Origin: Micromonospora sp. DSM 45708
GTDB lineage: Bacteria; Actinomycetota; Actinomycetes; Mycobacteriales; Micromonosporaceae
Length of the DNA stretch: 64,000 bases
Direction: 5' to 3'
NCBI RefSeq assembly: GCF_039566955.1
Contig: NZ_CP154796.1
Coordinates: 3,782,001 to 3,846,000, forward strand
Every line of letters starts with the position of its first letter. Position 1 is the first letter of the stretch. Both the position numbers and the translations under genes were made by a program. The notes beneath the pieces are model-generated. The model did not search any database and was not told the origin of the DNA. It saw nothing but the letters and a program-made list of their open reading frames with translations. This document shows, one piece after another, positions 1 to 7,815 of the stretch.

Positions 1-354
1 GTGCGTCAACACGATCGGGTCGTTGTCCACGTACACCACCCGGGCGGTCGGGTTGTGCTCGGTGGCGACCTCGTGCACGTTGCCCTGGGTGGGCAGCCCG
101 GACCCGATGTCGAGGAACTGGTCGATGCCGGCCTCGGTGACGAGGAAACGGATCACCCGGCGCAGGAACGCCCGGTTCGCCTGCCCGGCGGCCGGCCCGT
201 CCGGCGTGATCCGCAGAGCGTGCTCGGCGACCTTCCGGTCGACCTCGAAGTTGTCCTTACCGCCCAGGAAGTAGTCGTAGACCCGGGCCACGCTGGGAAC
301 GGTGAGGTCGATTCCGGGGGGTGCGGCCTTGTCGCGCGTCAACGGCTTCTCCAT
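1..354 (-). CDS. SAM-dependent methyltransferase, DUF574 family (3' end outside window)
   Basis: The reverse strand from an ATG at 354 reads MEKPLTRDKAAPPGIDLTVP and continues open to the window edge. It holds the family signature VARVYDYFLGGKDNFEVDR (about residues 23-41), the segment AGQANRAFLRRVIRFL and the SAM-binding stretch FLDIGSGLPTQGNVHE followed by VVYVDNDPIVLTH. This matches the actinobacterial DUF574 S-adenosylmethionine methyltransferases, usually about 260-280 aa, so roughly the C-terminal 55-60% is missing. The family is abundant in actinomycetes; substrates are generally unknown. No neighbour in the window suggests a role. Confidence 0.85.
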   Translation of the reverse strand, partial: MEKPLTRDKAAPPGIDLTVPSVARVYDYFLGGKDNFEVDRKVAEHALRITPDGPAAGQANRAFLRRVIRFLVTEAGIDQFLDIGSGLPTQGNVHEVATEHNPTARVVYVDNDPIVLTH

Positions 355-614
355 CCGATCCTGATCAGCACACCGGTCCGTGGGCGGTTGCCCGGGAGTC
401 TAGCGACCGGACGATGTGGACCGTCGCCCCCGCTGGTACCGCTCCCAGCGGATCGGCCCGGCGACCAGGAAGCACGTCGAACGGCGACGCCCGGCGTGTC
501 GGGCATCGGCAGACCGCCCTCCGTCGTCCAGATGAGCCGCGACGATGTCCGGGCCGAGAGCGATGACGACGGGGTGGATCGCGGCCGAGGGTCATCGGCA
601 GCGCCATGCGCTCG

Positions 615-890
615 TCACGAGGGAAGCGGAGTGGTCCCCGCGCTCGACACCCCGAGGGCACGGTGGACGTGACCGAGGCCGGTGTGGGCGCGGGCGTGCT
701 CCTGATGCGCGCCGATGTCGACAGCGATCGGGTGGGCCGCGGTGTGGTGGCGGATGTCGAGCGACCGTTGGTGGTGGTCGGTGAGCTGGCCCAGGCGGGT
801 GTGCGGCGTACCGAGGCTGTTCAGCGTCCAGGCCTCACCCGTGCGGTTGCCGAGCTGGCGGTACAGGGCCAGCGCCTGCTCCAGGTGGGA
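615..890 (-). pseudogene. TPR-repeat fragment of a SARP/NB-ARC-type regulator
   Basis: On the reverse strand the reading frame contains HLEQALALYRQLGNRTGEAW followed by TLNSLGTPHTRLGQLTDHHQ and a third, poorer repeat. This is the tetratricopeptide pattern found at the C-terminus of AfsR/SARP-type ATPase regulators of actinomycetes. No regulator DNA-binding or NB-ARC domain precedes it: upstream sequence in this frame is low-complexity Arg/Pro-rich and overlaps another gene remnant on the opposite strand. I read it as a decayed 3' fragment. The identity of the parent gene is inferred from the TPR style only. Confidence 0.5.
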
Positions 891-983
891 CGGGGACCCG
901 GACCTGGCCGGCCCCGCCGGTCGCCGCTCGGAGGTGCTGGTGTCGTCGGCTGAGGTGGCGCCACACCCCAGCCACCGGTCCGG

Positions 984-1305
984 GTGGACTGCGCGGCGAC
1001 CGCGCTGACCCGGCTCCTCGACCGGCGGGCCACGTCGTCCACCGGTAGCTACTGGCGGCGGGTGGTCGAGGGAGCGGCCGGGCCGGACGCGCCGTTGACG
1101 CTGGCGCCGGGGCGCAGCGGCCGGGTCACGGTGACCTTCACCCCCGACGGACCGGTCGGGCAACGGGTTGCCGGATCGCCGACGGTGACCGCGCTCTATG
1201 CGCATACCGGGGTTCGGCACGGAGGTGGCGGCGGTGCCCTACGCGTACACGCTGGGCGGCGCACGCCAGCGGCATGCCGTTCCGCAGCCGCCCCGCCGGC
1301 GCTGA
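984..1305 (+). pseudogene. C-terminal fragment of a secreted S8 (subtilisin-like) serine peptidase, frameshifted
   Basis: The forward frame gives PLTLAPGRSGRVTVTFTPDG and TVTALYAHTG, then a frame change near 1205-1213 restores FGTEVAAVPYAYTLGG and ends at TGA 1303-1305. This beta-rich tail (LAPGxSGxVTVTFTP ... VAAxPYAYTLG) is what follows the catalytic domain in many actinobacterial secreted S8 peptidases. The catalytic domain (Asp, His, Ser motifs) and signal peptide are absent, and the reading frame is broken, so it is a remnant. It abuts the TPR remnant, marking a zone of gene decay left of the kinase. Confidence 0.55.
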
Positions 1306-1406
1306 CCTCCACCCGTGGTCGGACGTCTTCGGTCACCGGCGTCGGCATGGCACGATGGCCGTGCCCTGCGCCGCCGGTGGCCGGGCACGACACTGATGGA
1401 GTCGGG

Positions 1407-2780
1407 ATGTCAGAACTGGCCGGCACGCCGGTGCCAGGATTGGCGAGCCTGTGGACGCACGACCCGGTCACCGCCGGCCGGTATCGGCTGGTCGGTCGGC
1501 TGGGCGCGGGTGGGCAGGGGGTCGTCTATCTCGGCGAGGACGACACCGGTGACCGGGTCGCGGTCAAGATGGTCAACGTCGATCTGAGTGATCCACGGGC
1601 GCGGTCGCAGTTCGTGAAGGAGATCGCCGCCGCGCGCCGGGTCGCTCCGTTCTGCACCGCGCAGGTGCTCTTCGCCGAGGTGGACGGCGAGCAGCCCTAC
1701 GTGGTCAGTGAGTTCATCGAGGGCCCGACCCTCTACCGGCACGTGCGCGAGCGCGGCCCGCTGGCCGGCAACGCGCTGCACCGGCTCGCGGTCGGCACCG
1801 TCACCGCGCTCGCCGCGATCCACAGCGCCGGCGTGGTGCACTGCGATCTGAAGCCGGACAACGTGGTGCTGGGCAAGGACGGTCCTCGGGTGATCGACTT
1901 CGGCATCGCCCGCGCGTTGGGAGTCACCGAGACGGCGTCCAGCCGGGTCATGGGGACCACCGCGTACATGGCGCCCGAGCGGTTCCGCAACGACGCGGTC
2001 GGTCCGCCCTGCGACGTCTTCGCCTGGGCGGCCACGATCGCCTTCGCTGCCGGCGGTCGGCCGCCTTTCGGCAATGATTCGCTCTTCGCCGTGATGCACC
2101 GGGTGCTGCACGATCCGCCCGAGCTGCCGGCGTTGCCTCCCGTGCTCGACGAGCTGATCCGGGAGTGCCTGGCCAAGGATCCGGCGGATCGGCCGGGCGC
2201 CGAGCGGGTGCTGGTGCGGCTGCTCCGGCAGGACGGCACGGTCACCGCGCCGCTACGTCGGGAGAGCCTGCTCGAGGTCGGCAACGAGACCGCAGGCGCG
2301 CCGACGCCGAACCACCCGCTCCCCCCGGTTCCGCCGACGGCACCGCAGCCGCGCCCGACGCCGCCGCAGACACCGACTCAGCCGACGACGCCGTTCCACG
2401 CCCAACCGTCGCAGCCCTCGCACGTGCCGGTGACGACCCAGCCGGCGCACGTGCCGATGACGACCCAGCCGGCGCACGTGCCGATGACGACCCAGCCGGC
2501 GCACGTGCCGATGACGACCCAGCCGGCGCACGTGCCGGTGACGGCACCCGGCGGTGGTGCGGGCCCGGGCGGCGCGTTGCGGCGACTGCGTCGTGAGGCC
2601 CTGGACGCCTGGGGCATCTCGACCGCGCTCTTCCTCGGTTCGGCTGGCGCCGCCGCCGGCTACGTCGCGTCGAGCGCGATCGGCCCGGCCGCCGCCGCCG
2701 GGGCGGTCGCCTTCGTCGTGGTCTACCTGGTTCGGCTCCTGGTCGCCACGGCGGTCGGGGGACGGTCCGGCCGCGGGTGA
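1407..2780 (+). CDS. Membrane-anchored Ser/Thr protein kinase with Pro/Thr-rich repeat linker
   Basis: This 457-aa protein begins with a Hanks-type kinase domain (about residues 25-290): glycine loop RLGAGGQG (31-38), ATP-binding K54 in VAVKMV, catalytic loop HCDLKPDN with D147, metal-binding DFG (D164) and the APE-like MAPERF segment. The kinase should phosphorylate Ser/Thr of cytosolic partners. A Pro/Thr/Gln-rich linker carries four copies of a nine-residue repeat (consensus TTQPAHVPM), then a hydrophobic region of about 45 residues (about 405-450) that could form one hairpin or two membrane helices. There are no PASTA repeats. The open frame extends upstream but the homologous N-terminus starts at ATG 1407. 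Partner and signal are unknown; its neighbour downstream is a substrate-binding/VWA protein. Confidence 0.9.
   Translation: MSELAGTPVPGLASLWTHDPVTAGRYRLVGRLGAGGQGVVYLGEDDTGDRVAVKMVNVDLSDPRARSQFVKEIAAARRVAPFCTAQVLFAEVDGEQPYVVSEFIEGPTLYRHVRERGPLAGNALHRLAVGTVTALAAIHSAGVVHCDLKPDNVVLGKDGPRVIDFGIARALGVTETASSRVMGTTAYMAPERFRNDAVGPPCDVFAWAATIAFAAGGRPPFGNDSLFAVMHRVLHDPPELPALPPVLDELIRECLAKDPADRPGAERVLVRLLRQDGTVTAPLRRESLLEVGNETAGAPTPNHPLPPVPPTAPQPRPTPPQTPTQPTTPFHAQPSQPSHVPVTTQPAHVPMTTQPAHVPMTTQPAHVPMTTQPAHVPVTAPGGGAGPGGALRRLRREALDAWGISTALFLGSAGAAAGYVASSAIGPAAAAGAVAFVVVYLVRLLVATAVGGRSGRG
2421..2543 (+). repeat. 27-nt in-frame tandem repeat inside the kinase linker
   Basis: Four complete 27-nt units start at 2421, 2448, 2475 and 2502, followed by a partial fifth at 2529. 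Each unit begins CACGTGCCG and ends CAGCCGGCG. Units 2-4 are identical; unit 1 differs by one base (GTG for ATG). Each encodes nine residues. Near-identity at DNA level points to recent expansion by slippage or unequal crossover, so copy number may vary between strains. Confidence 0.9.
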
Positions 2781-2865
2781 CCCGGTTCGGTGGGGTCCGG
2801 GTCGCCGGCTGGCGCCGGATCGATAGGTTGACTGCCATCAGCCGCCCGCCGAGGAGGACGTCCCG

Positions 2866-4656
2866 ATGACCCCATCCGCTACGCGTACCCGGCAGTGGTT
2901 GCCCTACACGGCCGCCGTCACCGCCGGGCTGCTGGTCATCGCCGGGGCGTTCGTGTTCGTCCGGCAGCGCGAGGCGGGCAGCGCGGGGGCCCGCACCGAC
3001 TGCGCCACCACCCTCCAGGTCAACTCCTCGACGGAGAAGGCGGCGTTGCTGGCCGAGCTGGCCGAGCGCTACAACCGCAGCAGCCGGTCGATCAAGGGCG
3101 GTGGCTGCGCCCAGGTGCACGTCAGCGCGTTGAACTCGGGCCAGGCCACCGAGGCGCTGGCCACCGGCTGGACCCGGACCGGCCTGCCGCAACCGCAGGT
3201 CTGGCTGCCGACGTCGAGCCTGTGGACCAGCCAGCTCCGACTGCTCGACCAGGCCGCCGGGCGGGCGCCGCAGACCCCGGACCGCTACCCGTCGATCGCC
3301 AACAGTCCACTGGTGATCGCGATGCCGAAGCCCAAGGCCGAACTGGTACGCCAGCGCGGGCCGCTGGGCTGGGGGGAGATCCTGGGTCTCTCCGGGCGGG
3401 ACGGGTGGGCGAGCTTCGGCAAGCCGGAGTGGGGCCGCTTCACCTTCGGCAAGGACAACCCGAACATGTCCACCTCCGGGCTGGCCGCGACCATCGCCAC
3501 CTACTACGCGGCGGTGCAACGATCCAGCGACCTGACCCGGTCCGACCTGGCCGACCCCGCGGTCACCCAGTTCGTCCGCCGGATCGAGGCCAACGTGTCG
3601 CACTACAGCGACGACTCGGTGGACCTGCTGCGCAGCCTCGCCGAGGCGGACCTGGCCGGCGGGGCGGGCAGCACGGACGACATGAGCGCCATCGTCCTGC
3701 AGGAGGAGCTGGTCGACCTCTACAACACGGGGGCGCTGAGCCCTCGGCAGGACGGGCAGGAGCGGGGCCGCCGGCCGAACGTCCCGCTGGTCGCCGTCCA
3801 TCCCAAGGAGGGCACGTTCAACCTGGACCACCCGTTCGTGGTGCTGCCCTCCGCCGACGAGCGGCAGCGCGCGGCGGCGGCCGACTTCCAGGCGTTCCTG
3901 ACCGAGGACGCGCAGCAGGAGAGCTTCGCCCGCCTCGGCTTCCGGGACCACGAGCGCCGGGCGTCGGCGGAGCTGCTCGCCAGCGTCGGCGCCGAGCCCA
4001 CCGGCGGACTGACCTACTTCGAGCCCCCGGACCCGCAGGTGGTCGGCGCGATGCTGGACGGCTGGCGCACGCTCCGCAAGAAGGCCAACATCCTGATCGC
4101 GCTGGACACGTCCGGGTCGATGCAGGCGATGGTGGGTAACCGGACCCGGTTCCAGGTCGCCTCGGCGGCGGCCGGCAAGGGCCTCGCGCTGCTCAACTCC
4201 GAGGACCGGGTGGGGCTCTGGTCGTTCTCCTCGGAGACCCCGAAGCGGCCGAAGAGCCCGTACCGGACGGAGGTCCCGCTCGGCGGGTTCGACCAGAAGC
4301 GGATCAACAGCAAGATCGCCGGCCTGCACGTCGAGGGCGGCACCGCGCTCTACGCGACGGTCCGGGCCGCACACCGGGACCTGCTCGACCGGTACGACCC
4401 GCAGCGGATCAACGCGATCGTCGTGCTGACCGACGGCAAGAACGAGTACGGCCGGGACAACGACCTGGCCCGCCTGCTCGCCGAGGTCGCCCTGGACCCG
4501 CAGCGTCCGGTCAAGGTGTTCTGCATCGCGTTCGACCGGGAGTCGGACTTCGCCACCCTGGACCGGATCGCCAAAGCATCCTCCGGCAAGGCCTTCGACG
4601 CCACCGATCCCGCGAAGATCGACGAAGCGTTCGTGAAGCTGGTCAGCAGCTTCTGA
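2866..4656 (+). CDS. Membrane-anchored substrate-binding/VWA domain fusion protein
   Basis: The 596-aa product has one N-terminal hydrophobic helix (about residues 13-33, preceded by TRTRQW), consistent with a membrane-anchored extracytoplasmic protein. Residues about 45-380 resemble a periplasmic-type solute-binding fold (ERYNRSSRSI, LPQPQVWLPTSSLW, NSPLVIAMP). Residues about 405-595 form a von Willebrand A domain with the MIDAS sequence ALDTSGSM and a later TDGKNEYG segment, so it probably binds a divalent metal and a protein or peptide ligand. Such fusions are common in Micromonosporaceae but their role is unknown. The start ATG 2866 follows GAGGAGGACG. It stands 85 bp behind the kinase gene and may be co-transcribed; a kinase-effector relation is speculative. 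Confidence 0.85.
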   Translation: MTPSATRTRQWLPYTAAVTAGLLVIAGAFVFVRQREAGSAGARTDCATTLQVNSSTEKAALLAELAERYNRSSRSIKGGGCAQVHVSALNSGQATEALATGWTRTGLPQPQVWLPTSSLWTSQLRLLDQAAGRAPQTPDRYPSIANSPLVIAMPKPKAELVRQRGPLGWGEILGLSGRDGWASFGKPEWGRFTFGKDNPNMSTSGLAATIATYYAAVQRSSDLTRSDLADPAVTQFVRRIEANVSHYSDDSVDLLRSLAEADLAGGAGSTDDMSAIVLQEELVDLYNTGALSPRQDGQERGRRPNVPLVAVHPKEGTFNLDHPFVVLPSADERQRAAAADFQAFLTEDAQQESFARLGFRDHERRASAELLASVGAEPTGGLTYFEPPDPQVVGAMLDGWRTLRKKANILIALDTSGSMQAMVGNRTRFQVASAAAGKGLALLNSEDRVGLWSFSSETPKRPKSPYRTEVPLGGFDQKRINSKIAGLHVEGGTALYATVRAAHRDLLDRYDPQRINAIVVLTDGKNEYGRDNDLARLLAEVALDPQRPVKVFCIAFDRESDFATLDRIAKASSGKAFDATDPAKIDEAFVKLVSSF

Positions 4657-4706
4657 CGCTCCCCCAGGTCTGTCAACCGCCAGCGGTTACGTGCACAATC
4701 GGCCAG

Positions 4707-5789
4707 ATGACAATCACCGTAGGCCGGCCGCCTGCCCACGACACGCCGGCCGACCTCGCTCGGGGGCTGGTGACGGGCGGGGTGATCGGAGCGTCGCTGA
4801 CCGCCTTCATCGGTGGCTGCGTCGTCGGGCGGGCGCCGCTGATCGTCACGGGGCTGGTCCTGCCCACGGTCTACGGCCTTGTCCTCTTCCTCGCCGCGCT
4901 GCCGCGCCGGGCCAGGGAAGCGGCCGTCGTGCCGCGCACGGCACTCGCGGTGATCGAGAGTCGGGAGGCCGTCGGGGGCGAGACCAGCGACGTGCTGGTG
5001 CGGTTCGAGCTGTCCGTCGCGCCGGACGACGCGCCCGCGTTCCGGGTCGAGATCCAGCAGGACATCAACGTCGTCGAGCTGCCCGAATACCGGCCGCGCG
5101 GGGTCGTGGTGGTGCAGTATCCGCCGGACCGACCGTGGAAGACGCGGATCGTGAAGCGGCCGACGCCGGCGTGGGAGGAGCGGGCGGCCGTGTCCCGGGT
5201 GGACTCGGCGCCCGGCCCGGCCATGAGAAGCGATTCGCCGGATGGCTGCCTCAGCGGCTTCCTCACTCTCCTCGGGCTGCTGCTCGGCGCGGCGGCCGTG
5301 CTCCTGCTGTTCCGTGCCGAACTGTTCGACTCACGCGAGGGTGACAGCGGCGCCGTCACCCCGTCCGTCTCCACCTCGTCGTCCACGACCACCGTGACGT
5401 CGGCGACGGGCACGGTCGTCCTCGGTCCCGGCCGGTCGATGCTCGACGACGGCGAGCTACGCAGGGCCGTCCAGTCGGTGACGCCGCCCGGGGAGAAACG
5501 TCAGGCGCTCACCGTCGTCGTGCAGGACCGCCTGCTGACGGTCGTCTTCGCCCCCACCGGGGTGGGCAGCGCCGGGTTCGACCCGAGATCCCTGCCCTAC
5601 GATCGCATCCCCGGCCTCGTCGCGGAGGCCAGGGCCACCCTCCGCGTCGAGTCCCCGCAGAGCTGGCAGCTCACCGCGGACGGCGTCACCGGATCCCTCA
5701 CCCTGAGAGTCGTGGTGACCGGCGGCGGGGCCACCGGGAGGCTCGAGGCGGACGGACAGGGCAGAGTGTTGCGGCGCAGCGGCGGTTGA
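4707..5789 (+). CDS. Hypothetical membrane protein with C-terminal extracytoplasmic domain
   Basis: This 360-aa protein starts at ATG 4707. Two hydrophobic helices near the N-terminus (about residues 20-65, GGVIGASLTAFIGG and LIVTGLVLPTVYGL) are followed by a charged beta-rich domain of about 90 residues (TALAVIESREAVGG ... VVVVQYPPDRPW), then a third helix (FLTLLGLLLGAAAVLLLF, about 180-198), a Ser/Thr-rich linker and a roughly 120-residue C-terminal domain. I do not recognise a family for the C-terminus. The first soluble part resembles the small domains in DUF3592-type proteins, which fits the DUF3592 gene directly downstream; the two open frames overlap slightly or abut, suggesting one operon. 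Confidence 0.7.
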   Translation: MTITVGRPPAHDTPADLARGLVTGGVIGASLTAFIGGCVVGRAPLIVTGLVLPTVYGLVLFLAALPRRAREAAVVPRTALAVIESREAVGGETSDVLVRFELSVAPDDAPAFRVEIQQDINVVELPEYRPRGVVVVQYPPDRPWKTRIVKRPTPAWEERAAVSRVDSAPGPAMRSDSPDGCLSGFLTLLGLLLGAAAVLLLFRAELFDSREGDSGAVTPSVSTSSSTTTVTSATGTVVLGPGRSMLDDGELRRAVQSVTPPGEKRQALTVVVQDRLLTVVFAPTGVGSAGFDPRSLPYDRIPGLVAEARATLRVESPQSWQLTADGVTGSLTLRVVVTGGGATGRLEADGQGRVLRRSGG

Positions 5790-5812
5790 CCGGCTCAGCA
5801 GCGGGAGGGCGC

Positions 5813-6673
5813 ATGGGGTGGGACGAGTTCCTGATGCTGTGGTGTGCGGCCTGGGGCGTGGCGGCCCTGGTCGGGTACGGCATGTCGCTGGCCGGAGTGA
5901 CCCGGGCACAGCGGACGGTCCAGCTCACCGGGCGGATCGAGCGGGTGCGGGCGCCCCGGCACGGCGGTTCCCGCACGGGCGGGATATCGGTGGTCGTCTC
6001 CTACCGCGACCCGGCCTCGGGTCAGGAGGTCACCCTGACGAACGACGGTGACCGGGGCGAGATGATCACCGCGGCGTGGGAGGGCCGGGAGATCGGGGTC
6101 AACCACCCGCGCGGCAGACCACACGCCTACCAGTTCTCCCACGCTCCACAGGAGCCCGGTCGTGCGCCGGGTTGGCCGGGCTTCGCAGTCTTCCTGGTCT
6201 ACGTCGGGCTGGTGCTCCTCGCCGCGGTGGACCGGGGCTGGCCGTGGGCGCTGATCGGCTTCGGTCTGCCGGGTGCGGTCCACGCCGCCGTTCACCTGCC
6301 CGGCGCCGTACGCGCCAGGAATCTCCGCACCAGGAAGCTGGCCGCGATGGACACCGTGCGGGGACAGGTCGTCGCGGTCCTGAAGGACGTCAGCTTCGAC
6401 GAGGACAGCGGCACCTCGACCACCATCACCCCCGTCGTGTCGTTCACCACCCACGACGGCACCACCGTCACGGCCTACTGCACGTCGGGCCTCGCGGACC
6501 CCGCCGCCGCGTACGGCCGCGACGTCACGGTCCACTACACCCCCGCCGACCCGGCCGATTTCACGCTGGACCGCGCGGCCCAACACCGCTGGCAGAAGTG
6601 GGACCTGACGGTCCACGTCCTGGCCGTCGTCGTGCTCGCGGCGACGGGCGTGGCGGGCGTGGTGCTGCTCTGA
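5813..6673 (+). CDS. DUF3592-like membrane protein
   Basis: From ATG 5813 (GGGAGGG just upstream; an in-frame TTG at 5786 is a poor alternative) the gene encodes 286 aa. It shows an N-terminal helix (FLMLWCAAWGVAALVGYGMS), a central pair of helices (PGFAVFLVYVGLVLLAAVDR and ALIGFGLPGAVHAAVH) and a C-terminal helix. Two repeated soluble modules, TGRIERVRAPRHGGSR... and RGQVVAVLKDVSFDEDSG..., each followed by a PVVSFTTHDG-type strand and a VTVHYTPADPADF segment, match the DUF3592 pattern. Function is unknown. It probably forms an operon with the membrane protein upstream. Confidence 0.75.
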   Translation: MGWDEFLMLWCAAWGVAALVGYGMSLAGVTRAQRTVQLTGRIERVRAPRHGGSRTGGISVVVSYRDPASGQEVTLTNDGDRGEMITAAWEGREIGVNHPRGRPHAYQFSHAPQEPGRAPGWPGFAVFLVYVGLVLLAAVDRGWPWALIGFGLPGAVHAAVHLPGAVRARNLRTRKLAAMDTVRGQVVAVLKDVSFDEDSGTSTTITPVVSFTTHDGTTVTAYCTSGLADPAAAYGRDVTVHYTPADPADFTLDRAAQHRWQKWDLTVHVLAVVVLAATGVAGVVLL

Positions 6674-6987
6674 CGGTCACCTCGGCAGCCGTGCCGCGGC
6701 GGCGACCACCGGCTCCCGCACCGTCCTGGCCCCGCGGGAGGAAGTCCGGTTCGACCCCCGCCGGGGGCCGGCCTGCCCGTCGGCGAGTTCGGTCTGGTAG
6801 TCGCACGCCGGCGGTCCCGTACGACGGGGCACGGCGACGCGTCCGCCGACTCGGCCTGGGGATAGCATGCCCTGGCAGGTCGACTGCGGCGTCCTCAGGG
6901 CCGACAGCGACGTCGGCGTGACCAGAGGACAGCGAGGACGACGGTCCCTCCGGTAGGTGTCGGCTGACGAGCCGGGGTGGAGTAGCG
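6674..6987. other. Intergenic stretch without a supportable gene
   Basis: Frames through this 314-bp gap are open only as low-complexity Arg/Pro/Gly runs typical of GC-rich DNA, with no family resemblance. Short GC-rich inverted repeats (for example CCCCCGCCGGGGG near 6755-6768) could act as a terminator for the DUF3592 gene. The GntR promoter should lie near the right end, but I see no convincing -10/-35 pair. Confidence 0.4.
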
Positions 6988-7695
6988 GTGGCAGCCAACG
7001 GGGACCCGCGAGACGCCGACCCGATCGGATCCGGGCCGGCGCTGATGGCCTTGCGGGATCGGCAGAGCCTACGGGAAGAGGTGGCCCAGGCGCTCCGGGC
7101 GGCGATCATCGCCGGCCAGATCAGACCGGGCACGCTCTATTCGGCACCCACCCTGGCAGCTCGGTTCGGGGTCTCCCCGACCCCGGTTCGGGAGGCGATC
7201 CTCGATCTGGCCAAGGAGGGCCTGATCACGATCGTGAAGAACAAGGGGTTCCGGATCAGATCCCTGTCCGAGCGGGAGCTCGACGAGATCACCCAGATCC
7301 GGGAACTGTTGGAGATCCCGGTGGTGGCCGACCAGGTGGGGCGGCTGTCGGCGGAGCAACTGAAGGAACTCGGCGTCCTGGCGGATGCGATCGTGGTGGC
7401 CGCGGGTCGCGGCGACGTGGTGGCGTACGTCGAGGCGGACAACGCGTTCCACCTGACCCTCCTGCGTACCGGTGGGAATCAGCGGCTGGTGGACACGGTG
7501 GCCGACCTGCGCAGCCGCACCCGCCTGTACGGACTGGACTCTCTCCGCGAGACCGGGCAACTGGTGGCATCGGCGGATGAGCACGTCGAACTGGTGACGT
7601 TGCTGTCGGCCGGAGACCGGGACGCCGTGGTCGACGCGATGCGGCGCCACCTGCGACACATCCGTGGGATCTGGGCCGCGCAGCCCGAACGCTGA
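6988..7695 (+). CDS. GntR/FCD-family transcriptional regulator of the hydroxyproline operon
   Basis: The 235-aa protein starts at GTG 6988 (GGTGGAG upstream). Residues about 20-95 are a GntR winged helix (SLREEVAQALRAAIIAGQIR, then FGVSPTPVREAILDLAKEGL), and residues about 100-225 are an all-helical FCD ligand domain (NAFHLTLLRTGGNQRLVDTV and ADEHVELVTLLSAGDRD, which include the usual His residues for metal binding). FCD regulators sense small organic acids or amino acids. It lies 120 bp upstream of, and in the same direction as, the Hyp catabolic operon, whose promoter carries a perfect palindrome. I infer that it represses the operon until hydroxyproline or a pathway intermediate appears. 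Confidence 0.88.
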   Translation: MAANGDPRDADPIGSGPALMALRDRQSLREEVAQALRAAIIAGQIRPGTLYSAPTLAARFGVSPTPVREAILDLAKEGLITIVKNKGFRIRSLSERELDEITQIRELLEIPVVADQVGRLSAEQLKELGVLADAIVVAAGRGDVVAYVEADNAFHLTLLRTGGNQRLVDTVADLRSRTRLYGLDSLRETGQLVASADEHVELVTLLSAGDRDAVVDAMRRHLRHIRGIWAAQPER

Positions 7696-7760
7696 GGGCC
7701 TGTCACGCACCGTCGGCGCATCGCCGGGTGGCATCGGCCGGCGCATCTGATCGACACGTC

Positions 7761-7811
7761 TTGACGTCGCCGCACACGCTGCTACTGTAATATGTAACAT
7801 ATTACTGGAGG
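7761..7811 (+). promoter_or_regulatory. Hyp operon promoter with 19-bp palindromic operator
   Basis: GTAATATGTAACATATTAC at 7787-7805 is a perfect palindrome around a single central base, strikingly AT-rich in its surroundings. TTGACG at 7761-7766 and TACTGT at 7783-7788 (16-nt spacer) form a plausible promoter, so a bound regulator would cover the -10 region and the transcription start. GGAGG at 7807-7811 is the ribosome-binding site for ATG 7816. The likely ligand is the GntR protein encoded just upstream, by position; the LysR protein at the other end of the operon is the alternative. Confidence 0.75.
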
Positions 7812-7815
7812 TCCA

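Noticed and set aside
365..661. Small open frames between the methyltransferase and the TPR remnant
   Set aside because: Several frames on both strands are open with Arg/Pro-rich composition only; nothing distinguishes one as coding.
2421..2543. Direct repeats considered as a CRISPR array
   Set aside because: Units are contiguous without spacers, lie in frame inside a protein linker and have no cas genes nearby.
2242..4374. A 710-codon open frame on the reverse strand
   Set aside because: It is antisense to the kinase and VWA genes, is dominated by Arg, Gly, Pro and Val in the pattern of GC-rich shadow frames, and shows no domain.
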